Origin: Tenebrio molitor
Taxonomy: Eukaryota > Arthropoda > Insecta > Coleoptera > Tenebrionidae
NCBI RefSeq assembly: GCF_963966145.1
Contig: NC_091054.1
Coordinates: forward strand, 15,686,001 to 15,750,000
DNA: 64,000 nucleotides
Reading direction: 5' to 3'
The notes beneath the pieces were generated by a model. That model saw nothing but the letters and a program-made list of their open reading frames with translations, made no database searches and was not told where the DNA came from. Made by a program: the position numbers and the translations under genes. The stretch's first letter is position 1. The number at the start of each line of letters is the position of its first letter. Of this stretch, positions 35,376 through 47,399 are shown in pieces.

Positions 35376-35639
35376 CCTCTAATCACGTGATTTTATATCT
35401 CTTCCTCTGAGCGCGCACGCCTATGTCTATTGTCAAATATTAACTAAATCGTTCAAAGAAATTCAAACATTTCCCTGCGTCATTAATTGTAACAAATAGG
35501 TAAATTTGAATTAACAGTTGTGAGTGATTTTTCCTTCCCTCTCCAAAATCAATTTCCTTCATTCTTCGTCTTTAAATTAATATTTACACCCTTACAAATA
35601 TTCCTTGGTTCAACAACTTCTGATTTTTTCCACGAATAC

Positions 35640-36240
35640 TATTTTGCTATCGGTGCGACAATAATTTTCTTAATAATGAATGACATCCAAGACATTACTA
35701 GGTGTAGGTGTTCATCTTTCTGGTTCCGTTAATTCTCAAAACTATAGACCTTGGTCAGCACCTAATCCCCACAATATTATTGAGGTGTCTTCGCAATCAG
35801 TCAAAGTTTGTGCTTGGTTTGGAATGTCCCGAGGGAAAATTATTGGCCCAATCGTCGTTAATGAAACTATTAACTCTCAAAGATATCGAGGATTCCTTCT
35901 TGAACCATTTCTAAATTAACTGGATGATGTCGCACTAACAAACGATTATTTCCAACAAGATTCAGTTATTGAGGCACGAACAAGAATCAATTATTTAGAA
36001 GAGTTTTTTCGAGACCGATTGATAAGTGTAGGACTATGGCCAAGCTGATCGCCTGACTTGAAACATCTTCATTTCTTTTTCATCCATTTAAAAATGAAGT
36101 GTTGAGAAATCTTGATTAACAATTTATAAGAGGTGCAACAAACAATTGAAGATGTCACAGCAAATGATATGCTAATGTTGGATGTTGTTTGTAGCAAAAC
36201 AATGTTGTCTTCTTTTCTTAAAACAAAAAAGAAATCTTTA
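35640..36240 (+). pseudogene. Mariner-like (DDE) transposase relic
   Basis: Successive frames show KVCAWFGMSRGKIIGPIVV, then YRGFLLEPFLN, FQQDSVIEARTRINYLEEF, RDRLISVGLWPS and SPDLKHLHFFF. This is the second and third catalytic-Asp region of a common insect IS630/mariner-type transposase: FQQD...SPDL, with the final D/E part replaced. At least two stops and a frame change break it. Confidence 0.78.
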
Positions 36241-36289
36241 ATAAGCAACTAACAACCAAAAACTCACAAAAAGCTAGACAATCTGGTAA

Positions 36290-37690
36290 TAACTGCTCAA
36301 AATAGACTCCCTTCATTGAAATACAAAGCTGAGCTCGTCTTACTAAATTTGTTTGGACACCGCGAATCCTTTGGAGATTAAATTATTGCAACAGTTCGTA
36401 CAATCTATCATTCAATTGTTGTAAAGTGTTCACTGGTTCATGATAAACTTAGTTTTTCATGTCACCTCAAAAAAGAGAGTCTAAAGGTGTGAGGTCGGGT
36501 GATCTAGCTGGTCAATTTGTTGGCCAGCCACGTCCTCTCCAAGAGTTAGGATATTTCGAATTAAGTACTTGTTGGACATGATTGGGACAATGCACTAGAG
36601 CACCATCTTGTTGAAACCAAGAAGGCCAATATTGCAATGGCACGTGGTTTAGAACCTCAAGAAAATCTTCGTTAAGAAAATGCGGATAGCCATTTAATCT
36701 TGGAGGAAACTCAAACGAAATACTTCAACGTTATGGTTTTTTTTTTTTTTCAATAGTGTTTATTAACACTTGACAGTGAATCTTCTAAAATCCCAAGCCG
36801 CAGTTTGATGCTAAACCGGTTTTGAAATGTATACATACAGGGTCTTATTGAAAGTTGTACAGATATTTTAACCACGAGCTACTGGCTTCATGTAGAACTC
36901 TGAAAAATATTTAAAAAATTCTGTCAAAAAATAAAATGACATTTATTTTTTGAGCTACAATTTTTTTTAAATTGCTTTTAGTTTTCTACGTTATCCTACA
37001 ACCTCGTAGGCAAAATTTCGGCACATTTTAAAAATATACCCTGTATATCATGTTTTATAAAATGTACGCCAATGCGAAGTAACCTATAGGAAATATGCTT
37101 TAAAACAAGGAAACCGCATTGGTGTACGTTTTATAAAATATGGTATACAGGGTGTATTTTTAAAATGTGCTGAAATTTTACCTACGAGGTTGTTTGACAA
37201 CGTAGAAGACTAAAAGCAATTAAAAAAAATGTAGCTCAAAAAATAAATGTCATTTTATTTTTTGACATAGAATTTTTTAATTTTTTTCCGAGTTCTACAT
37301 GAAGCCAGTAGTTCGTGGTTAAAATGTCTGTACAACTTTCAATAACACCCTGTATATAAATATGAATTCCATGTGGATTTTCTTCAACCCACACATGATA
37401 ATTGTAGTTATTGAATGTTCCTTCTCTCGAGAAAAAACATTCATGAGAAAATAAAAAACTTCTTATTAAATTGAGATGTGTTTTATGCTGTTACAATAAC
37501 CATTCACAAAATTTCAAAATTGCAATTTAAGAGGAAGATCTTCAGTATAATAATAAGCATGTCTTCGATTATCTCTGAGAATTGTGCTTTTAGAAATATT
37601 AAACATACCTACTATTTAGCAACGATGCGTCTTCCCCAAAAGCCTGAAGAACAGATTTATCATTTTGTGCGATGCGAGTGAGTAATGAGT
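36290..37690 (-). pseudogene. Mariner-like transposase relic split by a MITE
   Basis: On the minus strand, from about 37690: an HTH-like segment (MFNISKSTILRDNRR), then FVNGYCNS, the first-Asp region FFSREGTFNNYNYHVWVEEN, a 515-bp MITE, then FEFPPRLNGYPHFLNEDF, WPSWFQQDGALVHCPNHV and NWPARSPDLTPLD. The order matches a standard insect mariner-like transposase. The first catalytic Asp (usually FTDE) reads as Arg (FSRE), and stops and frameshifts are present. It points opposite to the relic just to its left. Confidence 0.8.
36838..37352. mobile_element. Large foldback MITE inside the transposase relic
   Basis: 515 bp, nearly all of it two inverted arms of about 200 bp (CAGGGTSTTATTGAAAGTTG, then ACCACGA...). 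The centre is a second inverted pair, TGTTTTATAAAATGTACGCC and complement. TA flanks both ends. Such long arms would let a transcript fold into long dsRNA. Confidence 0.9.
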
Positions 37691-37949
37691 TTATCTGAGA
37701 AAGCAATCAACAAAGTTCTTTCAGTTGATCAGCTAAAATCGCTTTATATTTAAATACTGTGCGACCCTCCACATTTTTCCTTTCAATTTTACTCTTGATT
37801 TTTACTCCAGAATTCACTACTAAAAAATCATGCCACAGTTCTGGAATATCTATTTTATTATTATTGGTCTAGATCTTCGTGAAAACTATTTTCCTCAAGA
37901 ACAATTTTACATGTTTTAGTAAAGTAAGTGACAGTGACCTTCTATTTCA

Positions 37950-38215
37950 CTAGCTCCATGTAAAAGTGTTAAAAAATGCATTGCTTTAAGTTTTTATAAT
38001 TATATTATAGGTTATATTTCTACTTGTAGGTTTTGTTGTAATTTTTCCTCTATTTCAGCTACTAACATCATGCCATCCGCAAATTGTATTGTCACATTTT
38101 ATATTTTTCTTTGCATTCTTTTATAGTGTCATTTATGACAATGGAAAACAGTAGTGGACTTAATTCGCATCCTTGTTGAAATCCCATTTTCTCTGGATTC
38201 TTGATTGTGCATTCT
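37950..38215 (-). pseudogene. Non-LTR retrotransposon reverse-transcriptase fragment
   Basis: One frame reads IKNPEKMGFQQGCELSPLLF, then SIVINDTIKECKEKYKM. After a frameshift another reads IQFADGMMLVAEIEEKLQQN. These are RT motifs B (GxxQGCxLSPLLF) and C (YADD, here FADG). The active-site change, stop and frameshift show it is dead. Confidence 0.78.
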
Positions 38216-39376
38216 TATTTTATCCTATTGTTCTTGTTTGAGCAAAAATGCAATTTTTATAATGCAATTTCATGAAAACCTGCACCGTATGCATACAAGA
38301 AGCATATTTTTATTATGCATGAGATTCTAACTGTGCATATTAAATATCTTTCATCAACAAAATGACGCATACCCCAAAATTAATTTCTGACCAAATATAA
38401 TTGTTATAGGTTTCCAAGCACAAGAAACACTAGCCTCGCACGCACACCTCTGAAAACGCAATTCGAACCAGATTATACCCTACTTACCTCCAGGGAAATT
38501 CGCCTGTTAATGGATTTATGACATATGACCGATACATTTGTTCGTGTTTACTACAATTTCACTCCAAATAATACGAATTTGAATTTTGTACATTCCCAAC
38601 ACGACGAATTCTCAGTAGTGCACTCGTTAAATAAACCTTTTGCCTTATGAATTTTTTCGTTCATTGCATTTGCATTTAAATTAATTTTTACCGAAACAAA
38701 TACTTCACGCAGGTCTAGAGAATCTCTCGTTCCTAATTAATTGATTTGTACAGCGAGACGCGTTTTTAACTCTAGGCGAAAAAATTGTGCTTTTGACAAC
38801 GACAAGTGTGAAGGTGAAGCAGTGCAGGTTAGCTTTTGGCCATGACGCAGTCATCATCAAACAACTGCTCGTTTCACTGTTCTTAATTGGTTTTAAAACA
38901 TATTTCATTATTTCGTCGCTGTCATCAATCATCGTCAAAACACTAATCGGCGATTTTTGTCTTCTTTCATCATAATAACCGATGGGTGTGTCGACGGGGT
39001 TATTTTGTTGATGTAATGGGTGTATTTTGCTTTCCGGTATATCACCGGAACTTAAACAATTATTCGCATAATACTGCTTGGCCTGGTTTGAGTGTGAAAA
39101 TGTGTCACAGATTGAGTAATTACGCGAGTTGGTTCATTGTCATGATTGATAACAATAGTTGGATGGTCGGTGGTTTCATCAAGAAGGCCCTTGTGCAGAT
39201 ATTGCAAAGGTCAACTTTTCAAGGGCATCGTCGTAATGTCATATTATATTAGAGTTCAGAAACAAAATTATATAACTAGTTCGTTAAACCCGATTATGCA
39301 TTTGCACCGGAGGAATTATTCCGACAATTATTTAAACAATTTAAAAAAACTTTTTTCGATATGCAAAAAAATAGTG
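38216..39376. other. Gene-free stretch
   Basis: AT-rich. Short open frames at 38705-39252 show no domain. No repeat ends recognised. Confidence 0.4.
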
Positions 39377-39497
39377 TGTACAACACGTTATGGAAGTATC
39401 TTTTTTCACTTATTTGCTTGATTAACTCGGGCTACGCCCTCGTTAATCAATCTGCAAATTCGTGAAAAAAGTATGACTTTCATAACTAGTTGTACAA
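39377..39497. repeat. Long hairpin with GGGCTACGCCC loop
   Basis: Arms of about 50 bp with some mismatches (TACAACACGTTATGGAAGTA..., GTTGATTAACGAGG on the far side) close on CTCGGGCTACGCCCTCG. Same design as 16529-16618. Confidence 0.78.
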
Positions 39498-39512
39498 TAG
39501 TACATTATTATA

Positions 39513-40642
39513 CAAGTGTCTCAGCTAAGACTTTCGAACCTAATAAATAACTCAGTTATTTTCCAGCGGATTTTTGTGAAATTTAAAATGCAGATATTTT
39601 AGACGGTGAAGAAAAAAATCCCATTAATGCAATCACCCAAGTCTTAAAAACGTAATTTTTACATGCCTTTTTAAAATGTTGAATCAATTAAGATTTACAT
39701 AAAAAATTGATCGTCAATAAAAAATGCTGTAGGGAAAAACTCGTCCTTGAAAGACGTCTGGTTTGCAAGGAAAAAGCAAAAAACTGTGTTAAACGTGGCT
39801 GCAAATGCAAAAACGTAGACGCGTATGAAACAAACGCGCAATTTTGCAGAATTTTGATCATCCCTTTTCGCAGAAGCGCAGGTGACATATTTGACGTTTA
39901 TCTTGCTAACCTTACAAACACTTACAAAGTTAAAGACAACATTTGGACGTAATGTATTATGCTTTCATTCTTCCATAAAGGATTAAAACGCGATCGAGAT
40001 ATTTTAGCAAGGTAATTTAGTTCACGTACGCTTCCTGTGTCTTCAAATAAATTGACGACTCTCTTAACCTTACATTTTGTAAAGCCTACATTTGGATAGT
40101 GTTCCACGGGAAAACGAACTGTGTCATTGAAGTTCTTACGACACTCTCCATAGGCATTTTTTTTTCTTTTTTAACAATATTGAAATTTCTGCCGCTGTAG
40201 TCTATTTTTAGAGTATTTTCAATAAATTTTCACAATTTGACGTTTCTAATAAAGCGCGCCCAATTTTGACAGACAGGGTGTACAAAATGTTGCTTGGCAA
40301 TTAATCATCAATTGTTTCAAAAGGTAACTGCTCAAATACCTTTAAATTTTCCATTAAATTTTTAACGACAAAATTTAATCTTTTCGTTAAATCAGACAAG
40401 CGATTTACTTAATTGTTTGTGTAGACCCCTATTTTTTAATGTTTAACAATCTAATAATAATCGTGCATAATTTTCGATAAAGGAAACATGTGTTAAAATT
40501 ACATACATTTTTTAACTTGAGGTAATTTTATTATTACTAATGAAAGCTTAACGGTCTAAAATATCTGCATTTTAACTTTCATAAAAATCTGTTGCCAAAT
40601 AACCGAGATATTAGGCTCGAAAGTCTTAGCTGAGACACTCTG
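39513..40642. mobile_element. 1.1-kb TIR element, AGTGTCTCAGCTAAGACTTT ends
   Basis: Long inverted arms (AGTGTCTCAGCTAAGACTTT, then CGAACCTAATA and TAAAATGCAGATATTTTAGA) about 1.1 kb apart. TA precedes the left end; the right flank is less exact. An 81-codon frame inside (39707-39952, Cys/Lys-rich) is unlike any transposase I know. Confidence 0.78.
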
Positions 40643-40651
40643 CATAAGTTG

Positions 40652-41220
40652 AATAAGAAGGGGGTATTGGTGTACTGTAGTTTCAATTTGGTTGTAAGTC
40701 GTAAAATTTTATTGCATGTTATGAGCGATTAACGGGCACAATGGTTGGGTTTGAAAAGGTTGGGAAGCGGCGCGTGCCGTTTGCCGCACAATGCAAATAT
40801 ACCAAATGTACAATACAACCCTGCTTAAAATATTACCTGCTAGTGGTAAACTAGGATTTATAAGCCCCGCAAGATCTTTAACTTAAAGTACAGTCGATGG
40901 ACAAATAAAACTGGGACAAAAATGACAATCACATAAGTCAAAATTTACAAATTTGCATCGTTTAATTACGGCTTTATCACAAATAGGTTAAGTTTGGTAT
41001 GACATATTAAATAGACACTGATAAATATATTGACAATTCAATGGTCTGATTTACATAGATGAAATTTTAAGTGTCCCAGTTTTATTTGTCCACCGACCGT
41101 ACCATAAAATTTTACGACCTACAACCAAATTGAAACTACAATACGCACGTGTTTGGAGTAAGTACGACGAGCGAAGCGAGAAGTGCTCCAAAGAAGCAAG
41201 TGCGCCAATACCTCTTATTA
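40652..41220. mobile_element. Foldback element carrying a nested MITE
   Basis: Arms GTAGTTTCAATTTGGTTGTA then GTCGTAAAATTTTAT (40677-40715) and complement (41105-41140), with outer AATAAGAAGGGGGTATTGG matched by CCAATACCTCTTATT. The right arm carries an extra insert with a small hairpin (41152-41192, loop GAGCGAAGCGAG). The interior holds the 209-bp MITE at 40891. Confidence 0.7.
40891..41099. mobile_element. 209-bp MITE, second copy of the 3049 family
   Basis: Inverted relative to 3049-3255 and similar throughout (for example GATTGTCATTTTTGTCCCAG in complement). TA on both flanks (40889-40890, 41100-41101). Confidence 0.88.
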
Positions 41221-42254
41221 GACGCTATTTTTTACAATTTGCACCTTTTGAGCCGTTTTTAAATCAAAAGTAAAAATTTTAAAATTCTGGGGAATTTTAT
41301 GGTGGTTGGCGAAAAACGATTGAAACTTCGATATTCGCGCGTATTGGCTGACGCTGCCAGACGCCTCTAGACTTTAGAGGATTCTGGCAGGGGAGTCTGG
41401 CAGTACCAACATGATAACCGTAAATTATACTATCGCTATTATAGAACCGCTTTCAATCATTGTGATACTGTTTTTGGTTTCACAATGAAGCTATTGTGAA
41501 CGCAAATTGTAAAAATAACTATTTGTACTTTAATTCTCTTCCGTGTTGAAAACTACACCGGACAGAAAAAAAATTGTAAAAAAAACATAAAATTTTAATT
41601 TATTAAAATCTGCTGAAACACTGCATCAGTTTCATTTTTTCGATCTAACATTTTTAAACATCTAACATTTTCTAACTAACATTTTTTCTATTCGTATCAT
41701 TTTCACCATTTATATCACTGCTCCATTGCCATTTCGAATTACCAATTCTAATAGTTCTCATTGTTGAACTATGAAAGCGAGCACTTGACTTCCTCTCATT
41801 GATAACATCCTTCCCATTTATTCGTCTGTTTTATCCTCTCCACTATTCTCTCTATTGTCTTGATTTGCAGTAGTTCAGACTCAGAATTTATCAATCCAAC
41901 TAGAGTTCAATTTGGAAATTATTTCATAAATTTACAAACCGCGCTGTTGGCTCATTTTCTCAAAATAAACTGTTAAATCTTGCAAAGCGACAGCGACAAA
42001 TTTATATAAACTAAACCAATTCCTGAGCCGTAAAATATTTGTCCCCTTCCTTTTATTCCTTCTGGGTCAAGGAAGACTCACAGTTTACCTCTTTCAAACA
42101 CCTTTTGTGAGTTGCAAGACTCTTCGCAAACTCTCTCTCCACGAAAGTCATTTGAGAAAACAACCGCTGAAAGCCGGATTGATTTATAATCCTCCACTTG
42201 AGAGTCCTGACAGCGGAACTAAATAAACTGGCAGCGCGCAATCAATTTTTCCAG
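41221..42254. other. Region upstream of the RING gene
   Basis: No clear gene. Upstream exons of the RING gene may lie here. TTTTTCCAG at 42246-42254 is a plausible acceptor. Confidence 0.4.
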
Positions 42255-42346
42255 CGACATGACCTCTCGCGAGATCGCCGCTTCATGATCTGCACCGAGA
42301 GCCCCGCAACAGTTTCGTGATCGTTAATGCGTTCGCATTGTTCCAG

Positions 42347-43394
42347 GACAAGCTACTGAACAAGCTGGAGGAAAGCGAGCCCGAGCTGGCGACCTGCCAG
42401 GAGGAGGAGGTGATTATCCTTTTGTGCGAGAGACTAATTAAAAATCTACACTCGTTTGTTTCCAGTGTGTGATCTGCATCAACGCCAAGGCGACAATGCA
42501 GACAGCCCCCTGCGGCCATCAGGTCGTCTGCAGGAAGTGCTTCGTGAAGACCATCCAGATAGCGGTGTCGCAGCGTCTGCTTCCGCTCAGATGCGTCATC
42601 TGCAGAGCGAAGATCCTCAGATTAAAAGTAAACAGACGAAATTGGCGAAAGCTTTCGGTTTGAGCGTGTCGAGTAGAGTTTTTAGGCAAAGATAACACCA
42701 GCACCTTAGTTCGAGTGTTGTTTCACGTTTCAGACGGGACCGATTCTGCCCTCTTCAGCTAGCGGGTATTCGGTGAACTCGCGTTCGTCCTCCGTGCCCC
42801 AATCTGACAGTCTGTACAGCGTGAGCAGCGGCGGTTCTTCCGTCTCTTCCACTTCTTGTTCTTCCGAAGGTAGCAGGAAGTCTTCTTCGTGTTGCGGCGG
42901 CCGCTGCATGGGGGCCTACCCGAGACAGCCCGTCACGGGGGCCATCAGGAGGTCACAGCAGCACGCCATGAAGATGAGGCTGCAGGAGTATTGCCACCCG
43001 GAGAAGGGGAACATGAACAGGCTGCCCCCGATACGAGAGCTACCCGGTCAGAGCCCCAGCCACAACACCCCGCCCGCTTCCACTAGAATAAGGTAATTGC
43101 GTTCGATGTTTGTTGGGGGAAATGTTGAGTTGTGTCTTCAGATGCGCCCAGAAGATCGTGACCCAGCTCGAGTCGGTGCCCCTGCTGGGCAAGAGCCGGA
43201 ACAAGTACGAGAAGCTGTCCCAGGACGACGACGGCGAGGAGGTGAAAAAGGACCGAAAGTGGTGGCCCGACAGGACCAAAGACGAGGAGAAAATCGACAA
43301 CAAGAAGAACGAGCTGACCGAGAAGCACATGGAGCTGAAGGAGAAGCAGAAACTCGAGGTGAAGAAGAGCACGATAAAGGACGCGAGGCTGTAA
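42347..43394 (+). CDS. RING-finger protein (probable E3 ligase), 3' exons
   Basis: Four exons join in phase: 42347-42409, 42466-42627, 42734-43092 and 43142-43394 (about 278 residues, stop at 43392). Exon 2 holds a C3HC4-type RING: CVIC...CGHQVVCRKC...CVIC. RING domains recruit E2 ubiquitin-conjugating enzymes, so an E3 role is likely. A long Ser-rich linker and a highly charged Lys/Glu helix (TEKHMELKEKQKLEVKK) follow. The 5' end is uncertain. An upstream exon ending at 42311 (with an in-frame ATG giving MICTESPAT) fits in phase, but the intron would be only 35 nt, shorter than usual. Polyadenylation signals occur near 43405 and 44080. The coding exons are GC-rich compared with their surroundings. 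I cannot name the orthologue. Confidence 0.78.
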
Positions 43395-44246
43395 ATGAAA
43401 AAGCAAATAAAAACGTCGTTTCAACCTATCAGTTTTTTTCAAGAGGGCTCATAACGAGATAATAATTTAGTCAATTAGATTAGTCAATTGATTCGCGCTA
43501 TGTAACCATGTTTATTTCGGGAAACTTCGATGGAAATTCGTTCTTGTCGCCCTACAAATCGAGTACAAAAGACAAAAGGGCTTTCACCTCGTGTGGTAGA
43601 CATGTTAGATGATAAAGTCGATGTTTGTGGCCCTCTTAGCCTTCTCCTAACATCCCCATCTTCTTGTTAATAATAATCCTAGAGTCTTGAATAACGCTAT
43701 TAAATACATATATTTAAAATGCTTGTGAAGGCCAATTTTAATAATGAGATATGTATATCAGCCCGATCCAAAATTATACGATCAATCTGTATATGAACAA
43801 AATTTTCTACTAGATTATAGACATACATATCCAAGTGAATTTGAATAAAATCAAAATATTTTAAACAATAAAGGGTTAACGAAATCGGTACAAATATGTT
43901 CGTAGTTTGGTTTGTTTCTATACAGACTGAGAAGTATTTTCAAATGTTGGCAATAATATTGAAATACATATTAGAAATATTGTATTTAGTGCTGGTTACG
44001 GCCCTGTAACATATTATAGAACTTTAATTTTGTAAGAGTAGCCGTGTTGTATTGAATTGTTGTGTTTAGGTATTAATACGAAATAAAGTTGAAAGTTAGT
44101 ATAACCGGAACAGATTCTTTCACACCATCCCTCGTACAACAATTATAATTTTTAATCTCATAATTCAACTAGATTTTTAGGTTAGTTGAGCGAACTGTCA
44201 CTTATTTCTGTCAGTTATTACACTCCTTCATAAACATAAAAATATA
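43395..44246. other. 3' UTR and downstream region of the RING gene
   Basis: AT-rich, with AATAAA near 43405 and again near 44080, so the 3' UTR could run to either. No other gene seen. Confidence 0.5.
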
Positions 44247-44521
44247 TTGGGTGATTCAAAATGATTATGGATAAATATGGCAACTATGTACGAAAATGTA
44301 TGTGGCAACTGTGTGGGTGGGGTACAATTGACATTTGTATGACATTTCATAAGCGTGCATTAGATATTTTTTTATACCATTGCACGTTGATTTGGCAATT
44401 TTCAAAATTGCGCGACTATGAACTGTCAAAGAAATGTCAACTCTATCCTACCAACACAGTTGCCACACACATTTTCGTACATAGTTGGCATTCTTATCCA
44501 CAATCATTTTGAATCACCCAA
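44247..44521. mobile_element. MITE, TTGGGTGATTCAAAATGATT ends
   Basis: 275 bp with inverted arms of about 60 bp (TTGGGTGATTCAAAATGATT, then GGCAACTATGTACGAAAATG) and TA on both sides. A weak 83-codon frame across it starts in the TIR and is an artefact of the arm. Confidence 0.9.
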
Positions 44522-44598
44522 TATTATTATTGAAAATACGTACCTAATCCTGTATCCTAAATAATCAAATCTCGTTGGGACAACGTATTGATTATAAT

Positions 44599-44843
44599 AT
44601 TTTTACCCCTAATAGAAATATTGACTAAAATCATAAATCACACCAACAAAGAACCAGATCTTAAAACAACCCATCCGGTAATTTATGATGGGTGTTAAAA
44701 ATCCTTGGCCAAATATTTGGTGGCAGCCAACGGGCAAAAATGACCGGTTTCTTACCTGTAAGTTTAAGTAAGTGGATTGTAAACTGTTTCTTTGTTGGTA
44801 TGATTAATGATTTTAGTCAATACTTCTATTAGGGGTAAAAATA
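44599..44843. mobile_element. TIR element, ATTTTTACCCCTAATAGAA ends
   Basis: About 245 bp with inverted ends ATTTTTACCCCTAATAGAA, then TATTGACTAAAATCAT and ACCAACAAAGAA, in both arms. Exact ends uncertain by a few bases. Confidence 0.8.
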
Positions 44844-44882
44844 CTATAAAAGATGTGAGAAATCTGAAACAGCTGTATAGTA

Positions 44883-45257
44883 TAATTCAGAATAAGTGGC
44901 GTCGCGGTAGGTGTTGATTCTCTAAAGCGAGCTTTATATTATGTCAAAACATTTTGCAAACATGTGAAACCGTCATTACTTTATTCTGTGGTTATGCGTT
45001 ACATAATTTTGACATGGTTTTCGCCCACAGCAGAGATACCACCAGAAAAATAATACACTTTTCATAAATGAAAGAAGGAAATTCCAAATATTATAACAAG
45101 AAAATAAACACAAAATGATTCCCTTGATAATATCAAGGCCAAATTAAAAGCGAAGGTTACCAACAGCATTGAAACTAGGGTATTATTAGCAAGGGTCTTG
45201 CTGCCAACGTAAATTTGAATTTCCAACGCCTACCGCGATGCCACTTATTCTGAATTA
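44883..45257. mobile_element. MITE, TAATTCAGAATAAGTGGCGT ends
   Basis: 375 bp, inverted ends TAATTCAGAATAAGTGGC then CGCGGTAGG, TA on both sides. It ends five bases before the next element. Confidence 0.87.
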
Positions 45258-45262
45258 TAATA

Positions 45263-46072
45263 CAGGGTTATTCACGAGAGGGGTATTTCTGAATTTCTTT
45301 TTGCCGCAATCCATTATACACATTGCACAATATCTTGATTTCAAATTTTGAAAATAATTATAACTGAATCCACGACGGCTCTTAGTCCTGTCTCTTTGAC
45401 GTTAAAGCAAAAAATCTTTGTCAATTCGAAAAAATTGTTTTTACAATAACGACGAAAAGACTGATATGATCCTCATTTTGGAGAGCGTGGAAGGAATTCT
45501 GTCGCCACTGCGGATGTTTCCAAGCCGATGGTAGACACTTGTTAATTTATTTGTTGAATTTTGATAAAATACAGGTTATCTGCCAATCTGACATTTCTGA
45601 CAAATCTATTCAACTTACTTTGATTTCTAATTTAAAAGAAATAACACATTTGATTTAGTAGTCACTGCCATTGTATTGTTGGTTGCGGCAAAATAAAAAT
45701 TCAGAAGTACAGTCGCGGTCGTTGAAATCTCAGACAGGAAAGATTTAAACACTCTGTATAAATTCCGAAATTTGATTAGCGTAAACAGGATTTTCATCAA
45801 GGATTATAAAGTCAGTGTCAGTTTTTGACATATTAGATCAGAATCGAGCGTAACTTTTGAAATGCCGCAATTATCTGATTTGCAAAAATGTGTTAGACTG
45901 AGGGACGGTGTAAATATAACAGTCATTGCGAGAGAAATTAATGTGGATAATGTTTGAGTGACATCTTGAGAAACGTCACTTTCGGTACCATTTACAAAAC
46001 CAAAAGTTTGTCGGTGTCAAAGTGTCTGAGTTTTCAACGGCCGTGACTGTACCCCTCTCGTGAATAACCCTG
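45263..46072. mobile_element. TIR element with a second element nested in its TIR
   Basis: Inverted ends CAGGGTTATTCACGAGAGGG then GTA; after removing the insert at 45710-46049 the arms continue together as TTCTGAATTT...TTGCCGCAA. The outer element is about 470 bp without the insert, with TA on both sides. A diverged, incomplete relative may lie at 48219-48385. Confidence 0.88.
45710..46049. mobile_element. Nested Tc1-derived MITE, CAGTCRCGGYCGTTGAAA ends
   Basis: 340 bp, inverted ends CAGTCGCGGTCGTTGAAA / complement of CAGTCACGGCCGTTGAAA, TA duplicated at each side. Inside, an ATG at 45862 opens MPQLSDLQKCVRLRDGVNIT, then VIAREINVDN and a stop. This resembles the N-terminal helix-turn-helix of a Tc1-type transposase, so the element is probably an internal deletion of a full transposon. 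Confidence 0.85.
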
Positions 46073-46952
46073 TATATGTAAGCATATTTTCATCGCGGTG
46101 TATATTTGGTTGCATAACTTGACTGTCACGTTGGATGAAATCTGATTTATTAATTTATTAATACATATTTAATTATTTACTATTTCATCGGTTCACTGGA
46201 CCAATTAAAAAATTCAATTTCAGCAATTGTATTGCCAAGTATTAATCTGCTAGACTTAGCAAACTTGTCTTTTGATTCTGGTAGAAATTGTCTGTTTGTT
46301 TGGAATACACAGTTATTTCTAGCAAATGTATAGAATATCTGCTTAAAGTTAAGTGACAGTAAAATTGGAAGCAGTATTGTATGGTCGAATTTTTAATTAT
46401 CTCTACGTCTGTCTAATATGTAGCAATTCAATTGTTGCAAGATGTCGGCAACAGTGATGTCCCATCAGCAGTCTGTAAACAAGTAAAATAAACGTGACCT
46501 GCTTGCAAATTATATTATCTGTACGATAACCTCTGCAATGTTGACAGTACATCGATACGAAAGTAATTCCTATTTTGATACACCATATTTATTGTGGTAT
46601 CTACTAGATGTAACTAGAATACTGATAAATAAAGTTATTTCTAAATAAATGCAAGAAGATTAGATGGTATCCAGACGCAGAATATTGGAATTTGTGTAGT
46701 TCTTTACGTCATATTTCAAATACTGAAGACATTTTGAGTCACAAAGTGTTTTTGAAAAGATTTGGGCACATAGTAGGACAAGAATAAAATATGTCGTTGT
46801 AAACTAGGCGTCATGACGCTTCCATTATTTTGGAATTTAAAGGAATAAAAAAATATCATACTGTGCTTGTATCTCTAATATTGATTTTTTTTCACATGCT
46901 AACAAAATAAATTAAGCAAATAGGTATCTAATCTGCCCTAGTGCATATTATA
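46073..46952. other. Gene-free stretch
   Basis: AT-rich, no gene, RNA or repeat ends recognised. Confidence 0.4.
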
Positions 46953-47219
46953 CCGAGTGACTATAAATGACTGAAAGAAAATAGTGGATTGGCAACACTG
47001 ATGCAGTTGGTAATGCAAGTCTTCTCGTGCATCATCTGTCAATCATTTCTATTTAGGTTAGGTTGAGGCACGAAGTACACTGTCGATTTAAATTTTTTTG
47101 ACGTTTGTTTCAATTTTAAAAATTACGTGTGTCATGCCAACGAAGTTGCCAACTAGAGATTTCAAATGTGTTACTTACCAAAATAACAAAATAATTTTCA
47201 ATCATTTATAGTCACTCGG
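46953..47219. mobile_element. MITE, CCGAGTGACTATAAATGA ends, copy 2
   Basis: 267 bp, TA-flanked, inverted relative to 33846-34058. The shared internal part includes AACTTCGTTGGCATGACACA (in one orientation). Confidence 0.88.
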
Positions 47220-47399
47220 TATAAATTGATTAAAAAAAGAATTCGTAAAAAGTATAATTATTAAGTTGGACTACGAAAAAATTGTTATTGCACTTCGTAC
47301 ACAATGAAGCATTGTGAATGTAGTCTGAGTATTCGTGTTTATTAATTGTTCTATAATAGACGAACTACAAATGTCTGGCGTGGACAAAGATGAGATATA

